The notes under the pieces are model-generated. The model was given only the letters and a program-made list of their open reading frames with translations. It ran no database searches and was not told the origin of the DNA. The position numbers were made by a program, and so were the translations under genes. From Azadirachta indica (taxonomy: Eukaryota; Streptophyta; Magnoliopsida; Sapindales; Meliaceae): 64,000 bases of DNA. The DNA is taken from positions 17,409,269 through 17,473,268 of the forward strand of contig CM040440.1 in the NCBI GenBank assembly GCA_022749755.1. Reading direction: 5' to 3'. This document shows positions 50,446 through 62,393 of this stretch, in pieces. Position 1 is the first letter of the stretch; each line of letters opens with the position of its first letter.

Positions 50446-51430
50446 ATACTATCACTTTAATCCCTAATATTTAGTAAAATAATAAAATATAATATAATTT
50501 TTTTCATGATTAACAATTTAGTCTCCATTATTTAAAATATATTGGAAATTAAAATATTAAACTTAAAAAAGTTTTATTTTATTTTATCATTTTAAAAAAT
50601 TTAAAAACAAAAATATAATTATTTAAATTCAAATGTTAACAATGAATTTGAACAAATTGCTTCTAACCGTCTTTTCTTTTATTTTCTTAGTAATCATTTA
50701 GCATGCAATAATTATAGGAGTTTTTAAATAAAATATGTATAACCTTTTATTTCATATACTTTATTTAAAAATTAGACTAGTTTCATTGTATTTTTATAAA
50801 AATATTATCAAGCAAATAATTAATATAAATAAAGAAAATATAAGTACATACTATATTTATCATAAATAAAGATAATCAATTTTTTTAAAAAAATTATTCA
50901 AAATTAAGTTAAACTATTCAATAGTTATATAAAAATATACCTAGTTATCAATTCTTTTGATACAACATTAAAATTTAATATAATATATACAATATATATT
51001 TGTATTTGTATTTTCTTTTTATTTATATTAATTATGTGCTTGATAATATTTTTAAAAAAAGAAAGTAAAAATAATATAATCTTAAATAGATATATTAAAT
51101 AAAAAGTTATAAATATTTTATTTAAAAATTTTTATGATCATTACGTATTGAATGATTATCAAGAAAGTTTAAAAATAAAAAAAGAAGGTTAAAAGTATAT
51201 TTGCATATCAATTCGTCCAAAATAGTATTTTAGTTTAAAAATTATATTTTTATTTGTAAAATTTTACAAAACAATAAAATAAAATAAAATAAAATAAATA
51301 TTTTTAAGTTTAACATTTTAGCCCTTAATAATAATTTGTTATAAATAGTCGGGATTAAATTATTAATAATAAAAATTTTATATTACATTCTACTATTTTA
51401 TTAAAGCTTTAAAAATTAAAATAATAATAT
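50446..51430. repeat. Inverted-repeat element next to the fold-back element
   Basis: The left arm (about 50446-50620: TTTAATCCCTAATATT, then ATTAAACTTAAAAA-TTTTATTTTATTTTAT) matches the complement of the right arm (about 51230-51430). The similarity is imperfect but long, about 150 bp. No target duplication was identified and the interior is AT-rich and non-coding. It is likely an older element of similar type. Confidence 0.5.
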
Positions 51431-51440
51431 TGTAACAAGT

Positions 51441-52104
51441 CCAATTAAGAAGGTTGAGTTCTAGGAGTACGTTCATATTTTCTCAGAACTTAAAAACACA
51501 CCTTATAAATTTGGGAATATCTAATATTTTCTAAAAAGCCGTGGGTAAATAAGAGTACTCTTTCTTTCTTTTAATAATACAAATTATAGAATAAACAATG
51601 GTTTATGAATTAAATCATATCCTTCAAATTCATTGATTTAATTATAAAAAAAAATACATTTACAATATAAATTCTTTGTTTTAACAAATATATTCTCTTG
51701 AATTGATACTGAGATAAAAAGTGATATTAAAAGTTAATAAGCAATACAAATTCCCTTAAACACAGAACACTGGAATAAAATTGAATATATAAAACGGTTC
51801 GGATAATGCATTAACCGTCAACACTGAGACAGTGATTCCTCCCGGTTCTGGTCCTTTATTAGTTCAAACCCATTACGTATTAGCAAGTCATGATAATTTC
51901 CACTCCTGCCCTTTACTTCTGGAAGAGCTTCTTACCAGGTACAAATGTGCAGTACTGTAAGATCGATTTTTGTTAATTTGTGTGATTAATTGAATTTGTA
52001 ATAAAATTTATTGGCTCAATATATATTAATATGGAGAGAGCAAGAGACTAATCCTGATTATAATAGAGCGTTCTTGTAATTTATAATTATATATACATAT
52101 ATAT
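51441..52104. other. Intergenic region 5' of the GH1 remnant
   Basis: No reading frame or RNA gene is recognised. I looked for a first GH1 exon (catalytic-barrel start) here and did not see one. Confidence 0.5.
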
Positions 52105-52347
52105 ATGATTAATTTTCAATACGTGGGTGCTGCAGCAGAAGATGGCAGGGGCCCGAGTATTTGGGATACCTTCGCTCACAAATTCCCAGGTTTGTATTTC
52201 TTGATTAATTTCTTTCTCCTAGGCATGCATGGATTATTAAAATTCTATTCTCTATCAATTTTATATATTTTTTTAGTTGTATTCGCAGTTAGAATTTCCA
52301 TTGGCAGGAATGGAGACGTAGCGCTTGATGTTTACCATCGTTATAAG
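52105..52347 (+). pseudogene. Glycoside hydrolase family 1 (beta-glucosidase) remnant, two exons
   Basis: The segment 52114-52189 encodes FQYVGAAAEDGRGPSIWDTF followed by AHKFP, the conserved N-terminal block of plant GH1 beta-glucosidases, and ends at a good donor (CCCAG|GTTTGT). After a 99-bp intron, 52289-52347 encodes RISIGRNGDVALDVYHRYK, the next GH1 exon, in matching phase, followed by a donor (AAG|GTCTTA). No earlier exon (barrel start) or later exons (NEP and ENG active-site regions) are found within the flanking sequence, and an unrelated gene starts at 52736. It is therefore a fragment of a beta-glucosidase gene, not a working enzyme. Confidence 0.82.
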
Positions 52348-52735
52348 GTCTTATTCTTTTTTGTAATTTTTCTAAGCATATAAAAGACAGTATACATAGT
52401 AATAATATCTCACAGCTCTTAATTATTTCCAAACAATTAAAATATCCAATTATCACACTATAAAATATATATATATATATATGTTATGAGTTCCACAACC
52501 TGATCAATATAACAGATACGTAGATGGAAACATACACATAAATATATATTATATATATGCACGCATTTACTAACCGGACCCGACCCAAGCACTTAAGTTT
52601 GTTATTTATTTTTAAAATAATAAAGAAATTATTTACTTAAAAGAGCAGGACAATCCTTAAAAAAAATAAGTAAAAATAGCAGGACAAAATTGCTACGTCA
52701 CCTCACACGCACCACCAACCAAATAGATAAACTCG
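52348..52735. other. Upstream region of the propeller-protein gene
   Basis: It contains a (TA)n tract at about 52464-52482 and AT-rich sequence. No further GH1 exon was found. Confidence 0.5.
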
Positions 52736-54778
52736 ATGGTAGCTTCACTCCACGGTCGCCGCCTTTTAAGAAGCTTAACAACCAGGCACTTTCTCCAATC
52801 CAACACTCTCCCAGCTGGCTCATCACTTCTAATGGACCCAAAAGGCACCATCATCTTCACCACAGTAGGCAGGCCGTACTACGGCTTCGATGTTTTCTCC
52901 ATCAATCTCCTACAAACCACGGAACACCGCCTCACCGATGGTACCTCCATCAATTTCAATGCCCAGTTCGTCAACGACAACGATCAAGATCAAAGCATCG
53001 TCTTTATCTCCGAGCGTTCCGGTGCACCCCGTGTTTATCAGACCCTACCTGGATCACCCAAAGCGGAACAGCTACCCTCCATACCCAGCAGCCCTTTTCA
53101 CGATCGACCCCTCATCAAAAACCACAAGCTCTACTTCATTTCAGCTCATGAGAAGCCGAATCAATTGTTCAAGAGCTGGTCTGCTCTCTACTCAACCGAA
53201 CTCGAGGTAAACAAAATTACCAGATTGACTCCATATGGTGTTGTTGATTACAGTCCTAGTATTTCTTATACTGGAAAATTCATAACGGTTGCGTCTTACG
53301 AGTCTCGTCCTTGGTCTGGTGAATTTCACGACCTTTATACGGATATTGTTGTTTTTCAAGAATCCAATCCGAATAAGCGCGTTATTGTTTGTGAACGAGG
53401 AGGCTGGCCGACCTGGTTTGGTGACTCCACCATTTACTTCCATCGTCAAGCTGATGATGGTTGGTGGAGCATTTTCCAAGTAAATTTCCCAGAAAACTTT
53501 GAATTGTCTGGTTTCCCGATGCCTCCTATGCGTGTGACACCACCCGGCGTTCACTGCTTTACTCCGGCTGCTTTTCACGACGGCAAACGACTTGCAGTTG
53601 CAACTCGGAGGAAAAATAAGAAGTATAGACACATTGAGATTTATAATCTCGAATTAAAGGAGTTCTTGCCCGTGACCGATTCGCTCAACCCGAATTTTCA
53701 TCATTACAATCCGTTTGTTTCTGCTAATTCAGAGTTTATCGGCTACCACCGATTCCGAGATGAGTCAACTCACGGTGAGTCAACTATTCCCCACCTGGAA
53801 CCTGTAACATCGCCGATTAAAGAACTTCGAATGCTGAGACTCAACGGATCATTTCCTTCCTTCTCTTCAGATGGGGGTTTGATTGTGTTCAATCATGATT
53901 TTGACTTGAATGCTGGTGTTAAGGTCCTCAAATCTGACGGTTCTAAACGATGGACTCTCATCAAAGATCGTACAGCCTTCTACAACTCATGGAGTCCCAC
54001 GGAGAAAAACGTCATTTACACCTCTATGGGTCCAATTTTCGAGTCCATAAAAACATCGGTCCAGATTGCACGCATTTCATTTGATCACTCAAATCTTAGC
54101 CATAATCGCGAAGAAATCCCATGTGATGTAAAGATCCTTACAAGGGAAGAAACAGGAAATAACGCCTTCCCTTCGTGCTCGCCAGATGGTAAATTCCTTG
54201 TATTTCGCTCCGGACGATCCGGTCACAAAAATCTGTATATACTCGACGCGATGAACGGTGAGTTTGATGGCAGTATTCGTCAATTAACAGACGGACCGTG
54301 GATAGATACCATGCCGAGTTGGTCACCTAAGGGTGACCTCATAGCTTTTTCTTCTAATAGACATAATCCAGATAATGTTAACGTGTTTAGCATATATGTC
54401 ATCAAACCTGACGGCTCGGGTCTTAGGAGGATCCACGTGGCGGGGTCAGAGGGATCCAACGAAGTGAATAGAGAGAGGATTAATCATGTGTGTTTCAGTA
54501 GGGATGGAGAGTGGCTTTTGTTCACGGCAAATTTGGGAGCGGTGACAGCTGAGCCGGTGTCGTGGCCCAATCAATTCCAGCCATATGGAGATCTATATGT
54601 GGTGAGGTTGGATGGGAGTGGCTTGAGGAGATTGACGTGGAACGGATATGAGAATGGTACGCCAGCGTGGCACCCAGGGAATGAACTAGATTTTGGGAGA
54701 TTGTCTCTTGGCGACAACGTTGGAGATAAGCTTCGCGGCCAATTTGATGAGCCGCTTTGGATTTCTTGTGATATTTAA
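52736..54778 (+). CDS. TolB/DPP6 N-terminal-like beta-propeller protein, intronless
   Basis: A single open frame of 680 residues. It has repeated propeller blades of the TolB (WD40-like) type: SPSISYTGKFITVAS, PSFSSDGGLIVFNH, NSWSPTEKNVIYTS, PSCSPDGKFLVFRSGR, PSWSPKGDLIAFSSNR and CFSRDGEWLLFTAN, each with the S-x-DG-x-x-hydrophobic pattern. There is no peptidase catalytic domain after the propeller, so it is not a dipeptidyl peptidase. It resembles the plant proteins annotated as TolB-related or DPP6 N-terminal-like, whose function is not established. The first ATG (52736) gives a basic 32-residue leader before MDPKGTIIFTTVGR; the ATG at 52832 is the alternative start and may be the true one, since conserved-looking sequence begins there. 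The gene is more GC-rich than its surroundings. Confidence 0.88.
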   Translation: MVASLHGRRLLRSLTTRHFLQSNTLPAGSSLLMDPKGTIIFTTVGRPYYGFDVFSINLLQTTEHRLTDGTSINFNAQFVNDNDQDQSIVFISERSGAPRVYQTLPGSPKAEQLPSIPSSPFHDRPLIKNHKLYFISAHEKPNQLFKSWSALYSTELEVNKITRLTPYGVVDYSPSISYTGKFITVASYESRPWSGEFHDLYTDIVVFQESNPNKRVIVCERGGWPTWFGDSTIYFHRQADDGWWSIFQVNFPENFELSGFPMPPMRVTPPGVHCFTPAAFHDGKRLAVATRRKNKKYRHIEIYNLELKEFLPVTDSLNPNFHHYNPFVSANSEFIGYHRFRDESTHGESTIPHLEPVTSPIKELRMLRLNGSFPSFSSDGGLIVFNHDFDLNAGVKVLKSDGSKRWTLIKDRTAFYNSWSPTEKNVIYTSMGPIFESIKTSVQIARISFDHSNLSHNREEIPCDVKILTREETGNNAFPSCSPDGKFLVFRSGRSGHKNLYILDAMNGEFDGSIRQLTDGPWIDTMPSWSPKGDLIAFSSNRHNPDNVNVFSIYVIKPDGSGLRRIHVAGSEGSNEVNRERINHVCFSRDGEWLLFTANLGAVTAEPVSWPNQFQPYGDLYVVRLDGSGLRRLTWNGYENGTPAWHPGNELDFGRLSLGDNVGDKLRGQFDEPLWISCDI

Positions 54779-56311
54779 ATATATTTATTTAAATGGGTTG
54801 TTAGTTATGGCTGCTTAAAATTGTAACAATTTCGACCTCAGGAATCTAATACTTGTATGGAATTAGTACGAAAGCAATTTGATAATGGCTTCTTCTTATA
54901 TCTCGCCCCACTTCGAGGTATGTTATTTCTTTGAGCATATGTCAACTATTAATTTGTCTATTGCCTACGAGTGCTTAACATATGTAACAGAATTGTAATA
55001 GATTACAATTTTGTTTATTATAATTAATTAATTATTTGTGCTTAATTTTTAAAAAAAAAAAAAACAAAAAACCACGAAGTAGGATTATATTGAATATGAT
55101 ACAACAAAAATGATTTTAACCTTTCTAATGTTATGGATGTTATAAAGAATATTTGCTAAAAAGCTGTGTTTATCAGAGAATGTGTGAAATTGGCCATAGT
55201 GATGCGGAGAAAGTTATGACAGGTAATATAGCTTTTTTGAAAATGACCTTAATTAATTATCCAAACTGTTCATAATTTTTAAAACCCAAATTGGATGCTT
55301 AATTTTTCTTATAATGTAATAAAAATTGTTTTTTTCATTCTTCAAATTTGTGTACTTCGTGGTTTTGTTTTGTGCAAGGGTCAATCAATATTGTTATTTA
55401 TGACAATATATTTTGGAATGGATAATTTTTTGACAATTTTTCGTTGGATAATCTCTAGATATCACGAATCTCAGTTTAGTGTCATCTAACAATTTAATTT
55501 ATATTATACATGCGCATACGGGAGTTATTTCATTTAAATATATGAGGTTAGATTTTGAATTAAGCTTGATTTTAAGGTGGTACTAACCTATACTTGATTT
55601 AATAATCAATGTAATGTTCTTAATATTTTTTTTTTCAAAAAATAGTTTACTTATAAACAAAATGCTTTCTTTAATCGAACAAGAGTGCAATTACTTTGTA
55701 TAGGTTGTACAAAAACGCGGCTTTAGTATTTTAATTTTGAAGTTGGACAAAATTCATTTTGGGAAAAAACAGTAAATATGTCAAATTATACATATATGTA
55801 ATGAAAATTTAAAGAAAATACAATTTGATTACCGTCGGATTGTTGTCATTTTTATAATAAAATCGATCGTGGAATCCAATTCAGTCCAATTTATTACATT
55901 AAATTAAAGCTTAATTTGGATTTCACGGACAACAGCGAAACTAGTCATTAGAAACATGCTCCTTGTTCCAACTCAGATGACGTCGCAACCAACCAGCACA
56001 TGTTGTTGGGCATGGGATTCGATTTTTTCCATCGACACGTGGAAAAGAATTTCGTGTGAAAATTGACCCAAACCCACCAACCGGGCAATCAACGGTTATG
56101 ATTGACTGGCACGTCCATCATTGTATATACACTGACAACATACTAGTGATTCGACCTTCAATCAGATCAAATAATCGCATCGATCACCCACTAGAAAATC
56201 AACACCTGTCCGAACGTTCAGACCTGAATCTTTCCCAATATCATTTTATCGTAAAAATTGAAGTGCAAAGTATAACATGAGGCTTTTGACAACACCAAGG
56301 AATTTACAGAA
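54779..56311. other. Intergenic region, possible small inverted repeat
   Basis: It contains the 3' flank of the propeller gene, including an A-rich tract near 55045. A short inverted pair AAAAACCACGAAGTA (about 55065) and ACTTCGTGGTTTTG (about 55353) encloses about 300 bp, and could be a small MITE, with no target duplication seen. The stretch 55900-56300 is the promoter side of the J-domain gene. Confidence 0.45.
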
Positions 56312-59300
56312 ATGCAGGGCGATGAAGCCAGGGTCTTGCTAGGCTTCCCTACAAATTCTTGCCCCACCGCTTCTCAGGTACTTTAATTCTTAATTTTTAT
56401 TTTTTAATTTTATTTTTAATATTGATCACTCCTGATCCTCCGTGTTTTAAAATTTCTAGCTATGTATTATATATGAGAAAGTAGAAAATTAGGGTTGCAA
56501 CACGAAATTTGATTGATTATTGCGGACAAGGGATTAATTTGACTCTACTATCAGTTTTGATTTCAACTTATTTATGTTGATACAATAGTTGAATTGCTGA
56601 CTTTGAATCAAGTGGACTGGTTTTTTCAAGTTTGATATTGACGTGACTGTCGTGTTCTCTAGTTGTCGCGAGATTGATGAAAATAAATAAAGTGATTTTA
56701 GGTTTGTTCTAAAAATTTTGAGGTGATGTGGTAGGTTAAAGCAGCTTATAAGAGGAAGGTATGGGAGTCTCATCCTGATCTTTTTCCAGTTGACAAAAAG
56801 ACTGATGCTGAATTTAAGTTCAAATTGGTAAGTTGACTATTTGGTTAAATAATTTTAAGGATTTTTAATTCTTCGTTCAAGGTTTATAAAAATCAAGTGA
56901 AAATATTGGAAGCATTATATTTACAGATTAAGACATGATCAGGATTTAGTTAATTCTACTTGTTAATTCTGGTATTTTCTTTCTGGTGAAGAAGCTGTGC
57001 ATTAATTTCTTTTGAAACACCACAAAACGTCAAGCTTAATATGATAAATTTTATGCATTTACAAATGTAATGCTGGAATGAGTCTAACTCTGATGTATGA
57101 GTTTGCTGCAGATTTCAGAAGCTTACACTCATCTGCTGTCTGGTAATTTTCATGTCTTCATATATTATGAGAAATATCAAATATCTATCTCCAAAAATTG
57201 TGGTTTGCAAACTCAATAGTGGATTTCGAAAGATGTTGGACAACTGTTCATACGTAGACCAACATTTCGCTGATGCGAAATGTTTATGACAAGACATTAT
57301 TAAAAATTACTGTCTATGATTCTAGAAGTAGAGACATTATTGTGTTCTGTGTTCTATATGTTGAAATGACCTTGATTTGGTGAAGCTTTTGTATAATTTT
57401 CTTTTGTCTGTTTTTTTTTTTTTTGGTTTAGTTACAGTTCTTGAGTTATCAACTTACCTCTTATTGTAGTTTTGATAATTAGATCAGGGTTCAATTGATG
57501 CTTCTGAGGAATATATACAAGGCAGCTCAGTCTTTGTGGGGGCATGTGCAATGTGATTTGCACTTGGCAAAGGATTTCCAGTGTGTCAAAGAAGGAAAAT
57601 TTATTGTACGGATCAATGTTCTTTCTTCCCCTTTCTTTGGTATTTTTTCCGCTTGTGTTTCTGGCAAAGGTTGCAGGAAAAGATTTGATTACTTTTTCCT
57701 CTGCAAAGTTTAGAGACGGTGGCTCAATTAATTAGAATTTTATACAGTTCTAAGTCATTTATTTATTGTCTTTGTTTTACAATTCTTTTGCACATCTTTT
57801 ATGAGTATTACATATTTATGTGAAACTATTATTTATTGAATGTTTGGAAGATTCCCGCTGTTTTAGGATTCTGTTTCAGTGTGATTATGACTTCAATTTG
57901 TAGAAAGAGTAATAGGGAACTGTATTCATTCTACCAGGATACAAATGTTGTACTACTGAATGTTGGTTTGTGTTTATTTATTTATTATTTTGTTTTATTT
58001 TTAATAAGAAACAATACTGGTATTTATATTAACAACAGTACGGGGTCTACAAAAAGTGAACAATGGAATTTTATGTTCTGGAAATTGTACCAACATTGGT
58101 TGACATGTCTGAATAATAGGCCTTGGAGTGCTATATCAAGATTTTTTGCATTTTTTCCAACATCTATGTGCATTTGTAGTAGAAACGGTATTGAAGATAA
58201 CATGATTTGAAGTCAGTTATATGCAAATTTTTTTGCTCCTGAAATTGTATGGTTGCAACGATAAAGACCTTTTGATGTTTATGTTGCCTTCTTAGCTAAT
58301 AGAAAAATGGATTGTTCAAAACTTAGATACCCTTGACTTCAGTATTTTCTATTTTTCATGCCTGATTGCTTATTTGAATCCTTATTTCAATCTTACAACA
58401 GCCAAATAAGTAGAATTCTTTTTGCAAGCCACTTGTCATATGGTTGAAGAAATGGCCCCACTTCGGTCCACTGGATATGTTGACCCTGGATGGGAGCATG
58501 GCATTGCTCAAGATGACAGGAAAAAGAAGGTTAAATGCAACTACTGTGGGAAAATAGTTAGTGGTGGAATATTCAGATTGAAGCAGCATCTAGCCAGAAT
58601 GTCCGGAGAAGTTACTCACTGTGAAAAGGTTCCAGATGAAGTATGCTTGAATATGAGAAAAAACCTGGAGGGATGTCGGTCTGGTCGTAAACGAAGGCAA
58701 TCTGAATATGAGCAGGCTTCTTTAAGCTGCCACTCTGGTGAGTATAATGACACAGAAGATGTGCTTACAGGCTATAAGCACAGAGGCAAGAAAGTAATGG
58801 GTGATAAGAACTTGGTCATAAGATTTGCTCCTCTTCGATCATTAGGATATGTGGACCCTGGATGGGAACATTGTGTTGCTCAGGATGATAAGAAAAAACG
58901 GGTAAAATGCAATTATTGTGAAAAAATAATTAGTGGGGGCATAAATCGTTTTAAACAACATCTGGCAAGGATCCCTGGAGAAGTTGCATACTGCGAGAAG
59001 GCACCTGAGGATGTGTATCTTAAAATGAAGGAGAACATGAAATGGCACCGTACTGGGAGAAGGCATCGGAAACCTGATACCAAAGAGATATCTGCTTTCT
59101 ACATGCAGTCGGATAATGAGGATGAAGAGGAAGAGCAGGATGGTAGATTTTTACAATGTGTATCTAAAGACATAGTGGCTATTGATGATAAAGCTTCAGA
59201 CAGTGACATCAGATATAATGTCAAGGGTAGATCCCCTAGTAGCAGTGGTAACGGTGCTGAACCACTAATGAGAAGATCAAGATTGGATTCTGTGTTCTTG

Positions 59301-60619
59301 AAGTCGCTCAAAAGCCAGACATCAGCACACTATAGGCCAGTGAAAGCAAAGCCAGGTTTTGAGAGGAAAACTCGCAAGGAGGTGATATCAGCTATCTGCA
59401 AATTTTTTTATCATGCTGGAATTCCTTCAAATGCTGCTAACTCCCCATATTTCCACAAGATGCTAGATCTAGTTGGTCAATATGGGCAAGGTTTACAAGG
59501 CCCTTCAAGTAGATTAATATCTGGTCGATTCCTGCAAGATGAAATTGCTACAATTAAAGAGAACTTAGCAGAACTTAAGGCTTCTTGGTCAGTTACTGGC
59601 TGTTCTGTCATGGCTGATAGTTGGAACGATGTGCAGGGTAGGACATTAATAAACTTTTTGGTGTCTTGCCCTCGTGGTCTATACTTTATATCTTCTGCTG
59701 ATGTCACTGATATTATAGAAGATGCCTCAAATATTTGCAAGTTGTTGGACAAAGTGGTGGAAGAGATTGGCGAGCAGAATGTTGTGCAGGTTGTTAAACT
59801 TTCATTTTGTGTCTCCACAATTCAACGTTTTAAATTTACTTGATTAGTCATTTGCTAAGCTGTTTTCTTCAAACTCCCATCACAGGTAATCACTAAGAAC
59901 ACTGCCAGTTTCAAGGCTGCTGGGAAATTGCTTGAAGAGAAAAGAAGAAATTTATTTTGGACACCATGTGCTATTTATTGCATTGATCAAATGCTTGAGG
60001 ATATCCTGAATATAAAGTGGGTGGGAGAATGCATAGATAAAGCAAAAAAAATTACCAGGTTCATTTACAATAGCACGTGGTTGTTGAGTTTTATGAAGAA
60101 AGAATTCACGAAGGGACAGGAACTTCTTAGGCCTGCTACAACAAAATTCGCCACTAGTTTTTTCACTTTACAGAGTTTGGTGGACCAAAGGATTGGTCTT
60201 AAGAGAATGTTCCAATCAAATAAATGGCTTTCTTCCCGCTTTGCCAAGTCTGATGAAGGCAAAGAAGTGGAGAAGATTGTGTTAAATGTCACGTTTTGGA
60301 AGAAGATGCAATATGTGAAGAAATGTTTAGAACCAGTTGCACAAGTTCTCCAAAAGATAGATAATGATGAAAGTCGGTCAGTCTCATTTATATATAATGA
60401 CATGTATAAAGCTAAGCTTGCCATCAAAGAAATTCATGGTGATGATGTACGAAAATATAGACCATTCTGGAGTGTGATGGACAGCCAGTGGAACTCATTG
60501 TTACATCATCCTCTTCATGTGGCCGCTTACTTCCTCAATCCAGCCTATCGCTATCGTCCTGATTTTATCATGGTGTGAGAAATGGCCAATATTACTGGTT
60601 TCTTATGATTTTTCATCCT

Positions 60620-60662
<43 letters not shown>

Positions 60663-62351
60663 TATCTCAAATCTTGATTTTGTACTTTTTATGTTACTGT
60701 AGCATCCTGAGATAATTCGTGGTCTAAATGAATGTATTGTTCGACTGGAAGCAGATAATGGCAAGAGGATTTCTGCATCCATGCAAGTAAGGGTTTTTTT
60801 ATATAATTTACGTTTTCCTTTTGAGATGTTATTTAATATAGGATGCCAGAGCAATTTGGTTTCTTGGTGTCACAAGGTGATATCCCATGAGCATAAACAG
60901 ATAGCTACAAAAATAGCCAACAGAGCACTTTTGATATCTCTGATCATTACTAGAGCTAATATGCTGTTTTTGATGTTTGGCCATTATTTTATCAGATACC
61001 TGATTTTGTGTCTGCCAGAGCTGATTTTGGAACTGATTTGGCTATAAGTACTAGAACCGAGCTTGATCCAGGTAATTTGGCCAGGACACCTTGCAGCTTA
61101 ATTGAAAATTTGTTTTACCCTTATGATTGTTTATAACGGTTCACCAAACTCACAATAATATAAATTTGAACTGTTTATTATTGTCTTACTAGCTGCATGG
61201 TGGCAACAACATGGAATAAGTTGCTTGGAACTACAGCGGATTGCCATGCGCATACTGAGCCAGACATGCTCATCTGTTGGATGTGAACATAATTGGAGTA
61301 CTTTTGACCAAGTTCACAGCAGAAAGCGTAATTTTCTGTCTCGAAAGAGATGGAATGACCTTACCTATGTTCACTACAATGTGAGACTTAGAGAACGCCA
61401 ACTGGGAAGAAAGTTTGATGATGCAATCTCTTTTGACAGTGCCATGCTGGAAAGCATATTGGATGATTGGCTGGTGGAGTCAGAGAAACAGACCATACAA
61501 GAAGATGAGGTATATTACATACATCTTTTTTTTAATTACCATATTGGCTGCAAAAAATTCTTGTGTCTGGGATCTATCCTTGGATTCTCCTTGGTATGAG
61601 TGGAATCTTGAGTAGAATTCCTTCTTTGTCCTGTTTAGGAGATCCTTTACAATGAGATGGACCAATTTTATGGAGATGAAATAGATGAGAATGAAAATGA
61701 AGAAAGGAGGCCTGCTGAAATGGTCACATTGGCTAGTTTGGTGGAACCTTTGGAGGTTAATCCTGTTGCTGGAGGTGTTACCACTGATGATGATGGCCTT
61801 GATTTTTTGGATGATGATTTGACGGATTAGTTGATTGATGCATAGCCCATCATACTCGAAGTAAGCAGTGAGATAACAACATGCAGTAACTTATTATTAA
61901 TGGAAAGGAATTCCATGTTATCAAATTTTAATTCTTATCTGGTAATCTTTAGTGTGATATGTCATAGTAAGGTGATATTTGTATACTGTTGATTGACCCT
62001 GAGATATGCTTTCAATTTCCCATTTCCTCTCTTTATGGCTATCATCAGTAGGTAAGCAAATTCTGTCAATTGCTTTAAATTTATCCTATCTTGCCCTAAT
62101 TTCCTGTCTGCCTTTCTGAGTGCACTGATTCGTTTGTGGAATAATAGCTCATGATGTGTTAGTTTGCTGCTAGGATTTAAGTATCTTTTATATGAATGAA
62201 ATAACAGCTTTGTCTGACATGGATATTGTTCTTTGTTTGAAACATGTAATATTTATTGTCTAACTTCACCACTTGTTGATTTATAACTTTCCTTTTTGTT
62301 ATTATTGTTGCCCAAGGACAATAACCTTTGCTATACATACACATATGTGCG

Positions 62352-62393
<42 letters not shown>

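Noticed and set aside
54779..55400. Small inverted pair with ACCACGAAGTA core
   Set aside because: Only about 15-18 bp pair and the flanks give no target duplication, so it is mentioned in the intergenic entry but not called as an element.
57836..58210. 124-codon frame between the J-domain exons and the hAT-derived gene
   Set aside because: AT-rich, no domain and not phase-linked to neighbours; most likely intron or leader sequence of the nested gene.
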